Below, piece by piece: positions 12,424 through 25,614 of a DNA stretch of 64,000 nt. The position numbers and the translations under genes were made by a program. The first letter of the stretch is position 1, and every line of letters begins with the position of its first letter. The stretch comes from Brevipalpus yothersi (Eukaryota > Arthropoda > Arachnida > Trombidiformes > Tenuipalpidae): assembly GCA_003956705.1 (NCBI GenBank), contig QZCP01000279.1, forward strand, positions 124,001 through 188,000. The letters run 5' to 3'. The notes under the pieces were generated by a model. That model was given only the letters and a program-made list of their open reading frames with translations. It was not told the DNA's origin and searched no databases.

Positions 12424-13635
12424 TCACAAATTCCTTGGTGGGTTCAATTCGAATCACTCATCTCAAATCGATAGAATTTGCTTCTAGATCGCTGCAACTT
12501 TGGATCTGAGAAATTTTCTCTCAACTGATGTAAAGTACTCTTCATTCATCAAGAAGGACATTTCATATGTCAATATCTGTCTTAACAAGTCCTTCTTTAG
12601 ACTAGATTCTCACGATCTCTGTGAATGGTAAAATGGCTCATTTTATTTCTTAATTCAGAGCATTTTTTTCATGTCCTCATCAATAGAAGTTCTCAATGCA
12701 GCAACTCATTCAGTTTATCTGCACCATTATCGTGAGTATTTCAATCCTTTAATCCATTCTCACGAGACCATCAAATAAAGCAAGATCACTAGAGTAAGAA
12801 ACGATCTCTCAGTTGATAGAGTCGGATTTGGAATGATTCATGATTCTCATGAGTAGAAAATGCCAAAAACCGCTCTCTCCCCATTTCTTACTTTTCTTCT
12901 GAACTTCTGACCAGGGTATGGAATCTGAAGTCACAAATTCGGCCTGATCTACAGAGCTCAAGAAAGAAACAGAGTGATCGGAGAATTAAAACTTTTTTGT
13001 CCTCAACCGTCCAAAACTATCGGATTCGTTCAAGTATAAGATCCCTTACAAATAGAATAAAACCGCTCCCAAACTGGCGTTTTCTTCATAGTATATGGTG
13101 ATGAGAATGAAATCTGAATCTTACTTTCTTTCGAACAATTTTTACGATGAATTCGATTCTGATGATTTCAATCATATCAAGATGATCCGTAGTCAATAGA
13201 CTTTCATAATGTATAATTTTTATCGAAATCGGACATGGATCGAATAAGCACCTTTTTCGGATATGTCCTCTTCATACTTGAATGAGTGATTAGGCATCGA
13301 TATCTATGTTGTGCAGCTGATTTTGATTAAGTTTTTTACCTCATGGTGTTTCATCGTATCTAGCTGACATTATATCATCGAGCTGGTAATTTCAGAGAAG
13401 TGAAAAACTTCATTTAGAAAATTGCCAGTCAATTTTACTTCATTTCAAATTAATTCGATAGAAATCATGTACTCAATGTCAATATATTAACTTGTTGAAG
13501 TTTTTTACAACTTCGAAATCAGATTTCGACCGCTCAACCAAAATGGTGAAATTCTTTGGAAAAGTATAGAAAATTCGGTCTCCAACAGTATTCATCCTGT
13601 CCACTCGAGCGTCAACATTCATTTGATGATATCAA
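12424..13635. other. Intergenic region between convergent genes
   Basis: It holds the 3' flanks of API5 and of the SKIC3-like gene. The sequence is AT-rich and I see no gene or notable repeat. Confidence 0.5.
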
Positions 13636-14415
13636 TCAGGCCACAGATATTTTCTCAAGACAGAAAAGACTCTTCTTGAGGTATGCAATGTCATCCAATT
13701 CACGATAGAGAAGTGAATAAACAATGAAAAGATTAAACCAAAGATGTTGATAATCTTGAAGAGAAAGCGCTTTCATCAGGTTCCTCTTTGCCATATGTAG
13801 AAGCTCAAGTTTTGTGTATTTCTTATCTAGAATTTCGAGACAAAAATCCTCTTTTGTATGAATTGCACACAATACACAACAATTGGCGATAACATTATAC
13901 GGAAGAATCATGTCAGATCTCAAACGCAAAACTTTCTGAACTGATGAAAAAACATCAGAGCAAGCTTTTTGAGCCAATTGAAGTCGTTCCGATTGGAAGT
14001 GTTCGTTCGCATCAAACAATTGAATCTTCGCCAGGCCAATCTCTGCCACCACATTGTTATTGTCCTCTTTGGTTACAGTTTGATAAAGATTAGAGGCTTC
14101 ATCATAAAGTCCCAGTAGCATTTTGATTTCGCCTAGGCGAAGTTCTTCGAAGAAAGTCTTGTCATCAGCAGCACGAAGCTGGACAGCTTTCATGAAACAT
14201 TTGCATGCATTGACATAGCTGCCTCTGTTGAAATAAGCTTGACCAAGACATTGCCAAACATGCCTATCATCGTTCTTTATCCTGACACATTTTTGATAAC
14301 ATTTAATGCTTTCATCGACCATTTTTTTGGCATCAAAACAGAGTCCTAGTTTGAAGAGTGGATCAAAATTTTCTTGAATACATGGCACCTTTGAGACATC
14401 GATATTTTGAGACAT
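13636..14415 (-). CDS. Short TPR protein resembling the middle of SKIC3/TTC37
   Basis: A single-exon frame of 259 residues. TPR units are clear: FDPLFKLGLCFDAKKMVDESIKCYQKCVRI, then HVWQCLGQAYFNRGSYVNACKCFMKAVQL, then a unit around LGEIKMLLGLYDEASNLYQ. This order, and the segments KKYTKLELLHMAKRNLMKAL and KKSLFCLEKISV, parallel an internal portion of SKIC3 (TTC37), the TPR scaffold of the Ski complex that feeds RNA to the cytoplasmic exosome. SKIC3 is about 1,500 residues in vertebrates, so this is only a fragment of that length. The stop follows directly and I see no donor that would extend it. It could be a truncated paralogue, a retrocopy fragment or a divergent independent TPR protein. 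The open frame has no breaks. Confidence 0.6.
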   Translation of the reverse strand: MSQNIDVSKVPCIQENFDPLFKLGLCFDAKKMVDESIKCYQKCVRIKNDDRHVWQCLGQAYFNRGSYVNACKCFMKAVQLRAADDKTFFEELRLGEIKMLLGLYDEASNLYQTVTKEDNNNVVAEIGLAKIQLFDANEHFQSERLQLAQKACSDVFSSVQKVLRLRSDMILPYNVIANCCVLCAIHTKEDFCLEILDKKYTKLELLHMAKRNLMKALSLQDYQHLWFNLFIVYSLLYRELDDIAYLKKSLFCLEKISVA

Positions 14416-14977
14416 GATTGTTGTCTAATAACGCACGTGTAGTGTGAGATTCTCCACACCGGTTCAATTGATGGTATAGAAGATGAGGACAATAAAGTTA
14501 GTTTCCACGAAGTCTATCAAGTCGACTAGAGTAGGTTTTAGGGAAACAGTATATCTTGATGGAGATGAGAATCAAATTTGACAAAGAAAACTAAAGAACT
14601 TTAGATCATTGCCGAATAATCACGCTGAGATGGTGATAAAAATGAAAACAAACTGATTGCATCACTGGTAAGAGCCACCTCACGGCACTCTCTCGATCGG
14701 AAGGATTTTGAGATGTAGTCGAGAATTTCGAAATTCTGGAAATTTTTAACATTCTTAACATTTTCATCATCAACCATTGATGGCTGGAATAATGAAACTT
14801 TTTTTAAAGCTAATGATTCAAAAATCATTGCACACTGGAGAGCTAAATTATTGAGTTATAGTGATGATTAATCGAGTTTGAAACAATTTTCCCTTGAAAG
14901 TATGAATTCAATTTTCTTTATAAATGCTACAATGCTACAATGTTACAATGTGTAAAGTGATAAATATGATGAATAAA
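14416..14977. other. Intergenic region, no gene supported
   Basis: A 75-codon minus frame at 14601-14828 shows no family similarity and was left out. The rest is AT-rich flank. Confidence 0.4.
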
Positions 14978-16618
14978 TTATTGAACTATATATTCTTTAT
15001 AATTTTTAAATGATTTAAGTCTCTTCTTGAGGACCTTAATTAGATCTGATGGTTGAAACAGTATGGATATATCTTTACCTACGGCATTCAGTCTATCTCG
15101 AATTTCGTTTCCTTTGAAAAATAAATTCAAAGGTCTATTATTGATTTCGGTTATAATCCAATTGCAATCATAACTTTTACTCTGATCAACACACATTGCT
15201 TTAGGCCTCAGACCTTTTTCAGCAGCTAAGCTTCCCTCCACGACTTGTATCACTTCGGCAGTGTTACCCTCTCGAACTATTCCTAGATCCTGTCCTTCAT
15301 ACTCTCGTTTGAGAACGAATACAAAACCATGCGGAATTCGGCGTATTATCAGCTCTATGATTTGACTTGGCTGGCTCTTTATTAACCTAAGAACATGTAC
15401 CGAATCATGCACTGGTTCCCCGCAAACACTCATTATACGATCTCCTATATGGAAAGTATTATGTAATTGTGGATAGCTCTTTTGTTTCCATCCAGCGACC
15501 CACACTTTTCCTAACCAGTCAACCAGAGCGATACTTTCATTGCAATCTTGTTTACGAACAAGAACTCGAACCCCATCTTTATGGAGTATTTCCCGTTTGA
15601 GTCGAAAAATTTGAGATTCTCGCAATGAGAGTGGGCTCTGATCATTTCGTGGATACCTCAATGAGCCGCTAGTATTCGCCTGATCAGTGGTACCAGATGT
15701 TAAGGTAGCTTGGTCAACATCCTCGTAGGGTGGTGGCCCTTCTTCCGGTGGAAGATGAGTCATTCTTTCATCGAGTAACATGTTTCCCAAGCGTTGAGTT
15801 GTTGTTGAGACAAAAATGGGCTCATAGCTAGGCTGATTGTCAGAGTTTTCGGTTGAATTTTGATTTCTTGACTGAGTAGCAACAGTTGTGGGCCGAGGAG
15901 GTGGAACTGGAGTCATTAAAGCGAGTTGGAGGGCAGAGTATGTACGAATATTGGGAACATTTCCTAAATCAGGTTAAAAAAAGATGGACATGGAAAATTG
16001 TAACTCTTAGTGGGAGAGAGTGAAATTTTACACAACAACTCGATGTCAATTACCTGTTGATTGATTGGCTGGTTGATTGTTCTCACCATCGCTTGATAAG
16101 GGAATCGGTGGCAATGGTCGAGCGCTAAGCGGATTGGATCGTTGATTGAGCCGACTTTTGACTGATGAAACCGGCTCTTTGGCATAATAATTATCTTGTG
16201 GAGCCAAGATATTCATTTGTTTAAGTTTAGTCTTGATACAATCAATCCATTCTTCCATAGACTGGCGAGTAGGAGCGATCAAATGGATTGATTGTTGGTC
16301 TAAAGTAATGATGAATTCGAAACAATTTTCCTTCTCTTCGATCACAGGAACAGGGCAAAGATATAAGCATCGTTTGAGAGAAAAAATGTAGGCTGGCTTG
16401 CCAGAGGAACCACTGCTACTCAATGGTTTTTCACTGAAGAATTCGAGAACAGGATTGATTTCATTGATCACAGAGAAAATTGTCCAATATCGGACGGGAG
16501 TAGGGGCAACCTTATTGTCTTTGGGTAAATTTACTAAGTATTTGAGGAATCCAGCCTTGTAAAAATCTCGCACCGAAGGCTCGCGAATGGTGGGCGAAGC
16601 TCTGATTCCATCACCCAT
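14978..16618 (-). CDS. PH-domain protein with PDZ-like C-terminal half
   Basis: Two exons join in phase (16618-16054 and 15963-14978), giving about 516 residues. About residues 15-140 form a PH domain: it starts DFYKAGFLKYL, has the strand block YIFSLKRCLYLCPVP and ends with the C-terminal helix SMEEWIDCIKTKLK. A Pro/Ser-rich linker follows with ARPLPPIP, VPPPRP and a PPEEGPPPYEDV stretch, the last being a PPxY-type WW ligand. The C-terminal 200 residues contain one or two PDZ-like folds (FHIGDRIMSVCGEPVHDSVHVLRLIKSQP; then GFVFVLKREYEGQDLGIV...IQVVEGSLAAEKGL). The architecture suggests a phosphoinositide-binding membrane scaffold or adaptor. I do not recognise a named orthologue. No signal peptide or membrane segment is seen. 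Confidence 0.8.
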
Positions 16619-18733
16619 GAGTTGAATATTGGCAGAGAAAGTTGGATGTAAAAAAGTTGAATGGATAACAGTTGATTCTACTCAACAATCAACAATCATT
16701 AGATGATACACACAGTGTGGTAAGTAAATTCGACCTGATTAAAGTTTTACGAATGAGTATCAAAATGAGAGGTTCGATATGAGAAAATTGAATCATTATC
16801 TTTCGGAATTCTCGTCGATCTGATCACATTTGGTGAATGAAACAACAAATGGTACATTCTCTGGAAACATTGGAAAGGTGATTCAAATATCAGTCGAATT
16901 GTGGAATTGAGAGAGGTAAAAAATGTCTCTTACCTCACTTGGAAGTACAGGAAAGAGCACGAAAAAAAAGAATAACGAAATTTTCATACACTTACTCTTC
17001 AATATCACAATCAGGCAGCAACCAATTTGTGGGACGAGTTTATCCTTTTCACCGTTCAATTGGGAGCAAAATGGAACGCATGTATGGTGATTGAACCAAG
17101 GCCACAGGATGTCAACATAAAGAGAGATATGTAGACAATTATTTAAACTCGACAAAAAGTTCGCCGGGGAACAAAAGTAAGGGCTCCTTTTAAAAGTTTT
17201 TAATTAAAGCTCATGCTTTAATTTCACTTCTAACTGGCTTGCATGTAAGCCTTGTTTACATTGGGAATGAAGTACAACTCATGATCAACTCGAGTTGCTA
17301 TTCTGTGAGCTGGCGACACCCAGTATTCATGATGCAAATTGAGTTCGAAACTAAAGTTTGATTAATTTTGATTTCCATCACCATCTCATATGTTCTCTAG
17401 TCATAAATATGAGCAATACATTTCACCTTACAATCAAGATTCATTTGAAGTGGAATGGAGGAGAGGCGATGATTCAGGAGGTTAAGAATCAAGGAGATTC
17501 TTTAAGGACTTTTAGAATCTCCTCTGAAAGTTTTTCCCCAACCGTTTCGTAGATAGAAATTCTTCCATTTAAAAGGCCTAGCAAATCTGAGGAGTGAAAA
17601 TAATGAGCCAAATTTCAATTCCTTCAATTCAATTTTAGTCCTAATTAATTCGGACACTGAACCAGTAGTCAAAAATATATTCAAGTTTCTGTCACAGTCC
17701 ATGAAAATCTGATGATCTTAGAAAGAAAAATTTCTGGTAAATCCAATGAAATTCCTAGGAAAGATTTGTATGAACGACCTGTCGAGATTCATTTCTCGAT
17801 TTGATTTGGTTGTAGCCTTTTTCTTGATATTTTCAGTTAGAGCAAATTAAGAGCAAAGATAAGTGGTCTAAACGATGAGCGATTGTTGTATGGAAATAAT
17901 TTCGATTAAGAATACTTATTAGGATACTTTCATTTTTTACTGATAATTTTTTGAATTTTTTTATTCACAATCGATAGGTATGAACACTCAATGATTGAAT
18001 CTAGATATTCCTAAGAAAGATTTATGAGAATGGCTGTTTGAGGAGGAAATGAGAAAATTTTGTTGACTGCTCATGAGAATGAAGAATTTACCAAAGAAAT
18101 GATCTTTGAGAAAGAAGAGGAACAGAAGAGAAGAGAACACATAAAATTCGTCCTCAATATGTACAAGCACTTGCAGGAAGCAGTGATCGATTGAAATATT
18201 GAAGTCAAGAGCAAAAAAAGAGCAATAAAGGAAGAGGGAGTTGCAAGGGATGATAGTTTAAGGGAATCCCTCCCATAGGGAATTGGCAACAATGATTCAT
18301 TTGTCTAATTTGTGGATCTAGAGGTATGGCATGAGGGGATGAATAATGGGCCAGGAAATGATGATGATGAAAATCATGATGCGACTCATCAGCGATTGTA
18401 ATTTGTAGGTGAGAAGAGCTAATATGCGACAAAAAAAATGAAGATGGCAGAAGAATAATGAAGAGCAATGAAGTTTGATTCGGAAAAATATATCGATGAT
18501 TATGGGAGTTGAAAATGGTGAGTCAATGAATTAAGCTTGGAGGATGAAAACATCTTGGCCAGCAAGAAGCTTTTGCAGGGTTTCAGCATCATGCAAAGAC
18601 GTTCTTGGTAAGGAACTCTCACCGAGAGCTGTGAGTTTTTTCGTTCAACGAATCAGATATTATCACCTCGTTCGAGAGGAGTCATAGAAGTAGCTCAATT
18701 AAATAGTGTAGAGAAAAAACTAGCCATAGCGTT
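16619..18733. other. Intergenic region, no gene seen
   Basis: It contains the 5' flank of the PH/PDZ-like gene and the 3' flank of the IRF2BP-like gene. Short frames (for example 16883-17155 minus) have no support from similarity or splicing. Confidence 0.45.
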
Positions 18734-20827
18734 TCATTCAGCAGCACGCTCTTTCTTGACTTTGAATGGCTGTGTTTGCGATTGACTCGGATTTGTTTGA
18801 GCCGTTGTAGTAATAGGGACTCCATTATTTAGGCTATTACTGCTGCTATTGGTAGGTAACGGATTGCTGAGATGTTCAGCCTGATTTTGAGGTGTAGTTG
18901 GACCAGAAGATGCTGGAGGAGAATTGGTCAAATGGTCATCTGCGGCTAAAATGGTAGCAATTTCGTTTTGCATGAATGCCCAGGGAACATTGGATCCTAA
19001 TAGAGGACATTTTTCACCTGAGGGACAATAAACTTCGCCTGGCCCACTACCACCCCCTGAAACGTGTTGCTGCTGTTGTCTTTTGATGGCCATCCTGGAA
19101 CATGGAAAACAAAATTTGTGGGCAGTTACCGATGGACATTGAACAAAATGAGTGTCTTCTAATCTCTCTTGGCAAATAGTGCATTTCAATGGGATAGGAT
19201 GTTGTGAAACTGGTGGTGTGTTGGAGGCAGAAGTTGGTGGAGTGGTTGTCGGTGATATGTGGGTTCCACTGACAGAACTGGCTGCTCCTCCAGAGTTATT
19301 ACTTTCTAATCGTGGCTTTTTAGCTGCTGAAAAAATAAAGAAAAATTGTTAGCTTTTCTGAAAGAAAAACATCAAGATTTCGAAGCAGATTTTGATTTAA
19401 ATCTAGCACATTCAAGTTTCCCTTAGGAACAAGCCTTCATCTATGTATTCTGAAGAATTCATTCACTCAATAGACTTCGCTGGCAGGTATAAGTTAGCGG
19501 AAAATAACCATTGACATATGTTCGTGCAATAATCTGAAGAATTTGATTTTCAGCTATCTCGGAGGGAAAACCTATTGACATACTGGATAGACAGATCATG
19601 ATGAAAGTTCTAATTTAAAGATAACCGATGGAGAATTCTCAAATCGAAGGCATTCGGTTGATTCTGGTAGTACTACTGAATGGTCAGCTAAATTATTGGA
19701 TCTTCTGAAATATCAGAAATAACAAGAAACTAGGCGAATCCATCGATAATGAATCAAGCTAGGTTGGAACGAAAGGGGAGTGAAAAAATTGTATCGCAAG
19801 AGTTGGGGTAAGTAATGACACCCACATATATTCAGGAGAAAAATAAGTGGGCGATGTGGTTAGAGAATTCTACTCAATCTTGATCTCTTCAGGCGAGATG
19901 AATCAAGTAATGTAGCTCACTTACACCGATTTCTCGTAGGGGAGATATCAGAAAATTATGATAGTAAAGGTAGGTAAAAGTTTGATGCTACCATGAAAAC
20001 TAAAGACTGAAGAAAATTGGATCGATTCAAAAGCCGGCTCAGTTGGTGCAAACAGAGAGAGCTAATCGATGATGACAGAATTACCTTTTCTCTACTCTCA
20101 CTCTCAGCCTCTCTCTCTCTCTTTTTACACACATAAACACAGCCATCATCTTATTCTAAGCTGCCCAATATTATCATTTAACCGCCTGCCTTCTTGTTCA
20201 AAATAGCGAGAACACATTAGATGATGTGGAAAAGCGTAAAATGTTCTCCGAGCTATTGGCAAGCTTGAAAACATGCTCCTTAAGGGGAAACTTTGCAAAC
20301 TATGCAGAGATTATGTGATGATAAGTGGGATGAATGTTTACTTGATGTCGTCGTAGATGCGCCAATGCCTGACGATGAGCTGGTTGTAGGTGGTGAAGCT
20401 GGTGACGTAGCTGTATGAGAGAGAGAGAGAAGTAGAGAGAAATACAGAGAGATACAGAGAGGAAGAAGGACGATACAAGAGAGAGAGATAGAGAGAGGGG
20501 GGAAGAAAAAGAGAAAGAGAAAAATGAATGGGTGAGCGTGGCATAAATTCGAGAATGAATCGAGATCGATGAAGTCACAGATTCCCAAGTACGCATAGCT
20601 GAATGTGGTGTGTGTGGTGCTGCCGAGAAAGTGGGACGTAACGAAAGTGAGCGGCTCTTTCTCAGGGTTGAAAGAGGAATCACTTGGAATCCATGGATTC
20701 CATGTGAATGTGTGATCAACTTGGAACAAAAAGGTGAGCTGACTTGCTCTCGTGGACCGATTTGCGTAGAGAAGCGAAGGAGGAGAGAAGAAAAAAAGAA
20801 GCGGTCGATATTTTCGGGTTGATACTT

Positions 20828-20875
<48 letters not shown>

Positions 20876-21051
20876 NNNNNNNNNNNNNNNNNNNNNNNNN
20901 NNNNNNNNNNNNNNNNNNNNNNNNNNNNNNNNNNNNNNNNNNNNNNNNNNNNNNNNNNNNNNNNNNNNNNNNNNNNNNNNNNNNNNNNNNNNNNNNNNNN
21001 NNNNNNNNNNNNNNNNNNNNNNNNNNNNNNNNNNNNNNNNNNNNNNNNNNN

Positions 21052-21144
<93 letters not shown>

Positions 21145-22834
21145 TTCTTTCTCTCTTACTTTGCTTTCTTTCCTTTTTGTTTGCATGAGAGAAACCCAGG
21201 GAATTCATCATGTGAATTCTAGCCAGCATTTCGGAGTCTCGCAACCTTTCAATGGGATCGATTGCAGACACACACACATAGAGGGGAGAGAATGTAGAGA
21301 GCTGAGCGCAAAAAGTGTACAACTTGTGTTATTTAAAACTAAAACATCATTACTTTTGTACTTCAAAATCTTTTAGATTTTTCATGGCAATGAACCAGAT
21401 AAACCTTTTTAATTCAGAGCAAGTAGTGTATATATAGTCATGTTTTTCTGTCAACAAACTTATCTTTGAAAGGTTTTTTTGTGTCTACAAAAAGAAACAG
21501 AGAAGCAGAAGAAGGGACAAATCAACTACTGAACGAAGAATTTCGATGCGAAGATGATGAGTCAGAGGAATTATTTTTCATGATGGAGAGTAGCAGAATG
21601 AACATCTGGAAAACTAACTAAAGCTAATCGAAAATAAGAGAGGAAATAAGCTTCAAATTGACGTAAAAATACCAAGAAGTGAGAAAGAGAGGGGAGTGGT
21701 TGGAAGATGTGATGGGATATTCTGATGGTTCTCGAAACATACCTAAAGGAACCTAAAATCGATCAAAAGAATCGATTCTCTCTCGTCTATCTGTTCATTT
21801 TTATCTACAGCATGAGCCAAGTCATGACGAGAGTTTAGCTTGCTCCTATGCTCCATCACATTCAGCTCGGGTTTTGCATTCTTTATTTCTTCATTTCATC
21901 CTCACTCATGGCTATAGTGATCTATCCTTTACATCATCTTGAGAGAATGATCAGGCGTGATCAAGGATCTAGTTTCTATGCTTCGAAAGAACTATAGTAA
22001 TTACGATTGATTGGAGAAAAATGTGAAAGAATAGGACAAATGAAGAACGTGATTTTTGAAGCAGGTAGATATGAACGGTACTGAGCAACCGTTTTCTCTT
22101 TCTAATAAAGGCCAAGAGTTCTTCTTCAATTATGAGGCAATGTTAATATTAACAAAGTGTTTTGTTCAATAAAATTGAAGATGACTAATAATTTCACCCA
22201 TGAGGCATGAGATAGAAATAACCAAGTGAGAGTTTCTCTCTCTCACAAATTCATCTTATTTTAAGGAAGAATTTTCATTTTCCATCTGGCTCAACACAAT
22301 ATAACTTGAATACCACCCATTGGAGGCAGTGATTTTTTTCTCTATGGGCTCGCTCAGGTGTTTATATACGAATTGATAACCATGCATTCACTAACTAACA
22401 GCAATGAGAGAGTGAGAGAGAGATTCCTTTGGAAATATAGAAAGAAAGAAAGAGAGAAAGAGAGAGAGGACGATCCTATGGTGTGTTCAATTGGCTCACT
22501 GTTTGCCTCTGCTCTTTAACGAACGGAGCCATTATCGACGAAAGATAAGCATGACGTCATCCGATTCATTCCCGGGCTGCCTTGTCTTCTGTTCGCTCTT
22601 TTCCAAACTCGCCTTTTTTTTGAGGTCGGCCCATTGAACTTGATCCTGAATCACAGTTAGAGACAATAAATGATGATCATGCTGATAATTGGATGTGATT
22701 TTCACTAGAGATATCTCATTTAACAAAGCGTTTGGCTCGGATAACCAAAGTAATCTCATTCATGGCAACAAGGGAACAAATATCAGTGATTGGATGATCG
22801 AGAGAGATGAGAGCAAAAGAATGACTTGTCATCA

Positions 22835-22885
<51 letters not shown>

Positions 22886-24469
22886 TAAAGAGGAGCGAAA
22901 AGGAAGATATTCAGACATGAAGAAGTAGGAAGTTGTAGGAAGCTCTTGATAGATACTTTTTTCCACATTCCTTTGATGATGTGTGAATCCCTAATTCTTC
23001 CTTATCAATAGGACGAGCAGAAAAACAATTGTTACGTAGCATTTGAGTTCAGTTATAATCGTTGATAGTTTGGAGTTCTATTCGGGAAGGATTCGGACAG
23101 AATTTCATTACCAGAAAGCAACTCAGAATCAGAATCAGTTGTTTGAATCTGACACAGTAAGATAATTTAACGAGGGATACTGGGATCCAGAAGGAAACAA
23201 GCTCGCAACTTTGCGTCATGAAGAACGCATAAGCATTTTGAGTATGTACAAGTTTTTCGTTTCTTCTGAGTAAGGGCTCAAAGTAGCTCTCAACTCATAA
23301 GATCGCTCATCTCTGAGTCAGATTTTCCTGCAAGATTGCAAATATTGTCTACTTATGAGGATAGATATTTACTCTAGATTCAGCTCAGCGTATGTAGTAT
23401 GGGAAGAGTAGGCTTCTTCGAATTGAGGGAAGGGAAGAGGGGAGATTGAGAGTTGGAAAAAAATGAAAATCAAAATACCAGTCAAAGTGTAGAATGACTT
23501 TGATGCCGAGGTTGTTACTGTTGGAACTGCAACTTTGCTGGAGGACATGGATTTCGGTGTTTGCTGACTGTTGCTTTCGTTGAGTAATAATGATGTTCCA
23601 TCGAAAGAGTACACTCTACCGACCACCGGATGTCCATGATGAGCATTAAGGGGATCTCGAGATGCTTTCCGTAGACCGGTGGATATGTGGTCACTCATGG
23701 CTACACCAGGAGCTGCCATAACAGCGGGCAAACTTTCTCCTCGTGTGAGTGGTGGTCTATTTACAGATAGATTGCTTTCGTCTACAATCAATTGAGATCT
23801 GCCACTTTCCTCGATCACCACACTATCAACATCGATCGGATGAATACTACGCTTGCCTGCGGTGATACCCGATCTTTGACCTGAAGATGCTATCATTTGT
23901 TGCGGAGGATAAGCACGTCCAGGACTTGTAGAGCCTCGAACAGAGGTCAGTTCAAAATGTGGATTGACTTGTGTTGTGGTTCTATGTGAACCTGGCTCGA
24001 AAGCAGTAGGAAGGCCGTTAGCTTTGAACTGAGCTTGACGAAGAAGAGGTGTAGTGATGTTGAGATGAAGATCACTGGAAGGATGTGAAGAATTACTCTG
24101 TGAAACAGAAGTCGCTACCACAAATGGTCCACTATTATGTGATGTTTGTGTGGCAACGGCAGCAGCACGCTTCATGTGCCGAGCACTTTCAATTATATAT
24201 TCAATTCTATCAGCTCCTTCATAATTGACACATCCTCGACAAACCACTTCACTGAACTCATGTAACAATGCCCATGGCATACGAGGTAAATCGCATAAAT
24301 AGCAATGTTGTCGCTGTGAAGCGATTAAATTGGCCGATATTATATGAGGTGTGCCATGTATGGACGATCCATGTCCACCATGAGCTTGCATAACAGTTGC
24401 CGGTGCAGAAACAACGTGGTTGGCAGCCATCCCGATAGCACGATGACTACCACCTCCAGTTGATGACAT
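18734..24469 (-). CDS. IRF2BP-family transcriptional co-repressor
   Basis: Three exons join in phase: 24469-23479, 20410-20342 and 19326-18734, giving about 550 residues. The N-terminal zinc finger (RQHCYLCDLPRMPWALLHEF, then VCRGCVNYEGADRIEYIIESARHMKR) is the family signature. The C-terminal C3HC4 RING-like finger is also diagnostic (LKCTICQERLEDTHFVQCPS, HKFCFPCSRMAIKRQ, GEVYCPSGEKCPLLGSNVPWAFMQNEIATIL). The middle is long, Ser/Thr-rich and disordered. IRF2BP1, IRF2BP2 and IRF2BPL are nuclear co-regulators, and the insect counterpart is a single gene. Intron 1 is about 3 kb and intron 2 about 0.9 kb, both unusually long here, and intron 1 contains a (CT)n tract with an assembly gap. The tiny middle exon (69 bases) rests on splice signals and phase only. 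The ATG is at MSSTGGG; in-frame sequence upstream has no ATG. Confidence 0.92.
20829..21140. repeat. (CT)n microsatellite containing an N gap (20876-21051)
   Basis: Pure CT repeat on both sides of 176 N bases, inside intron 1 of the IRF2BP-like gene. The true length is unknown. Confidence 0.95.
22836..22881. repeat. (GA)n microsatellite
   Basis: About 22 GA units within intron 1 of the IRF2BP-like gene. Confidence 0.95.
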
Positions 24470-25614
24470 TTTTGATGAAACAATTAACTTATTGATTGAC
24501 ACTTCAATCGAAAGTCATGGATAAGTTGTTGAAAATCTGCGAGAAGTGTAAGAGAGTGTGTAATGAAAGAGAAAGAGAGAAAGAGAAAACAAGAAGTGAG
24601 CAAACAAGTCGCAAAAAATCGGACGATGAGAAGATGATTGTTAATCATCTCACTCATTAATCAACACTTGAGACACTAACACAAGAGCAATATCTGCCTC
24701 TGGGACGAGAGTGTGTATGTATGAATGTGTGTGTGTGTGTCAAGAGGTGAGAGGATTTGTATAAATTTCGGGTTCAGCTGATACATGTTATCCACACAAA
24801 ATCGAATCAATGTCTCGAAATCGAAGGCACCCACACATACACAGATAATTGAATGAAATTATCACATCATAATGATGAAATAAAACATTTACGATCAGAG
24901 AAGGTCGAAGTTGATATAATCATCAACATGCAGTCAAAAAAATAGTGGTAGCAGTAGTAGTTGTTAAGCAGCACACTTCGAACAGGTAAAAGAGAGGGAG
25001 ACAGAGCGATCCATACACACACACACATACACACATTAACACATAATATTTAAATCATCCCCTCTCATCTTGTCACTCAAATCGGGCAACATACAACTCT
25101 TAATGATTACAATGGATGAACATTGCATCTTTTCATACATATACATTTCATATTATCTACTTACCTAACGAGATCACAGTCACAATTAATGAGATGGAAA
25201 ATTAAGAGAAACCACATCTTCCACACAATCAATCAGTCTCTCTCTCTCATGTTCATGTTCATGTTCACACAATCTGCAGTATTACAGGTGCGAGAGAGGT
25301 CGCTAGCTACTGGCTACATTGGCCAAGCTTTTGTTGTTGGTGTGAACGCTGTTAAACAATTTAAATCTTGTGAGAGCCGGTCTTAATTTTGCTTTTCGTT
25401 GTTGTTGATTAATTGTGTTGTCAATATTTGATTGTGATACAATTGTGGTGATCATGGTGTTAATTGGATTGAGTTTATAGCTGAGTGTCATGAGATCTGT
25501 GAGTGGAAGATTGAATTTTTTTCTACCGGCGATTAACGGCGTTCTAGTCATCTGAGTTGTTGTTGTTGTTGTTTATTTGATGATTATTTGCATACTTGCA
25601 TTACATTAATAATC
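24470..25614. promoter_or_regulatory. Shared intergenic region between divergent IRF2BP-like and PRPF40-like genes
   Basis: The two coding regions point away from each other across 1.1 kb, so both promoters should lie here. Short CA/TG dinucleotide runs, GTT repeats and a GA-rich patch (near 24565-24590) are visible. I see no exon for WW domains on the plus strand. Confidence 0.4.

Noticed and set aside
14601..14828. Minus-strand 75-codon frame between the SKIC3-like and PH/PDZ-like genes
   Set aside because: No domain, no splice-consistent join to either neighbour, and the frame has composition like the surrounding AT-rich flank.
16883..17155. Minus-strand 90-codon frame
   Set aside because: No similarity, low-complexity Phe/Leu runs, and no supporting splice sites.
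20300..21376. Long frames running through the N gap on both strands
   Set aside because: They are Arg-Glu or Ser-Leu dipeptide runs from the CT microsatellite and cross unknown sequence.
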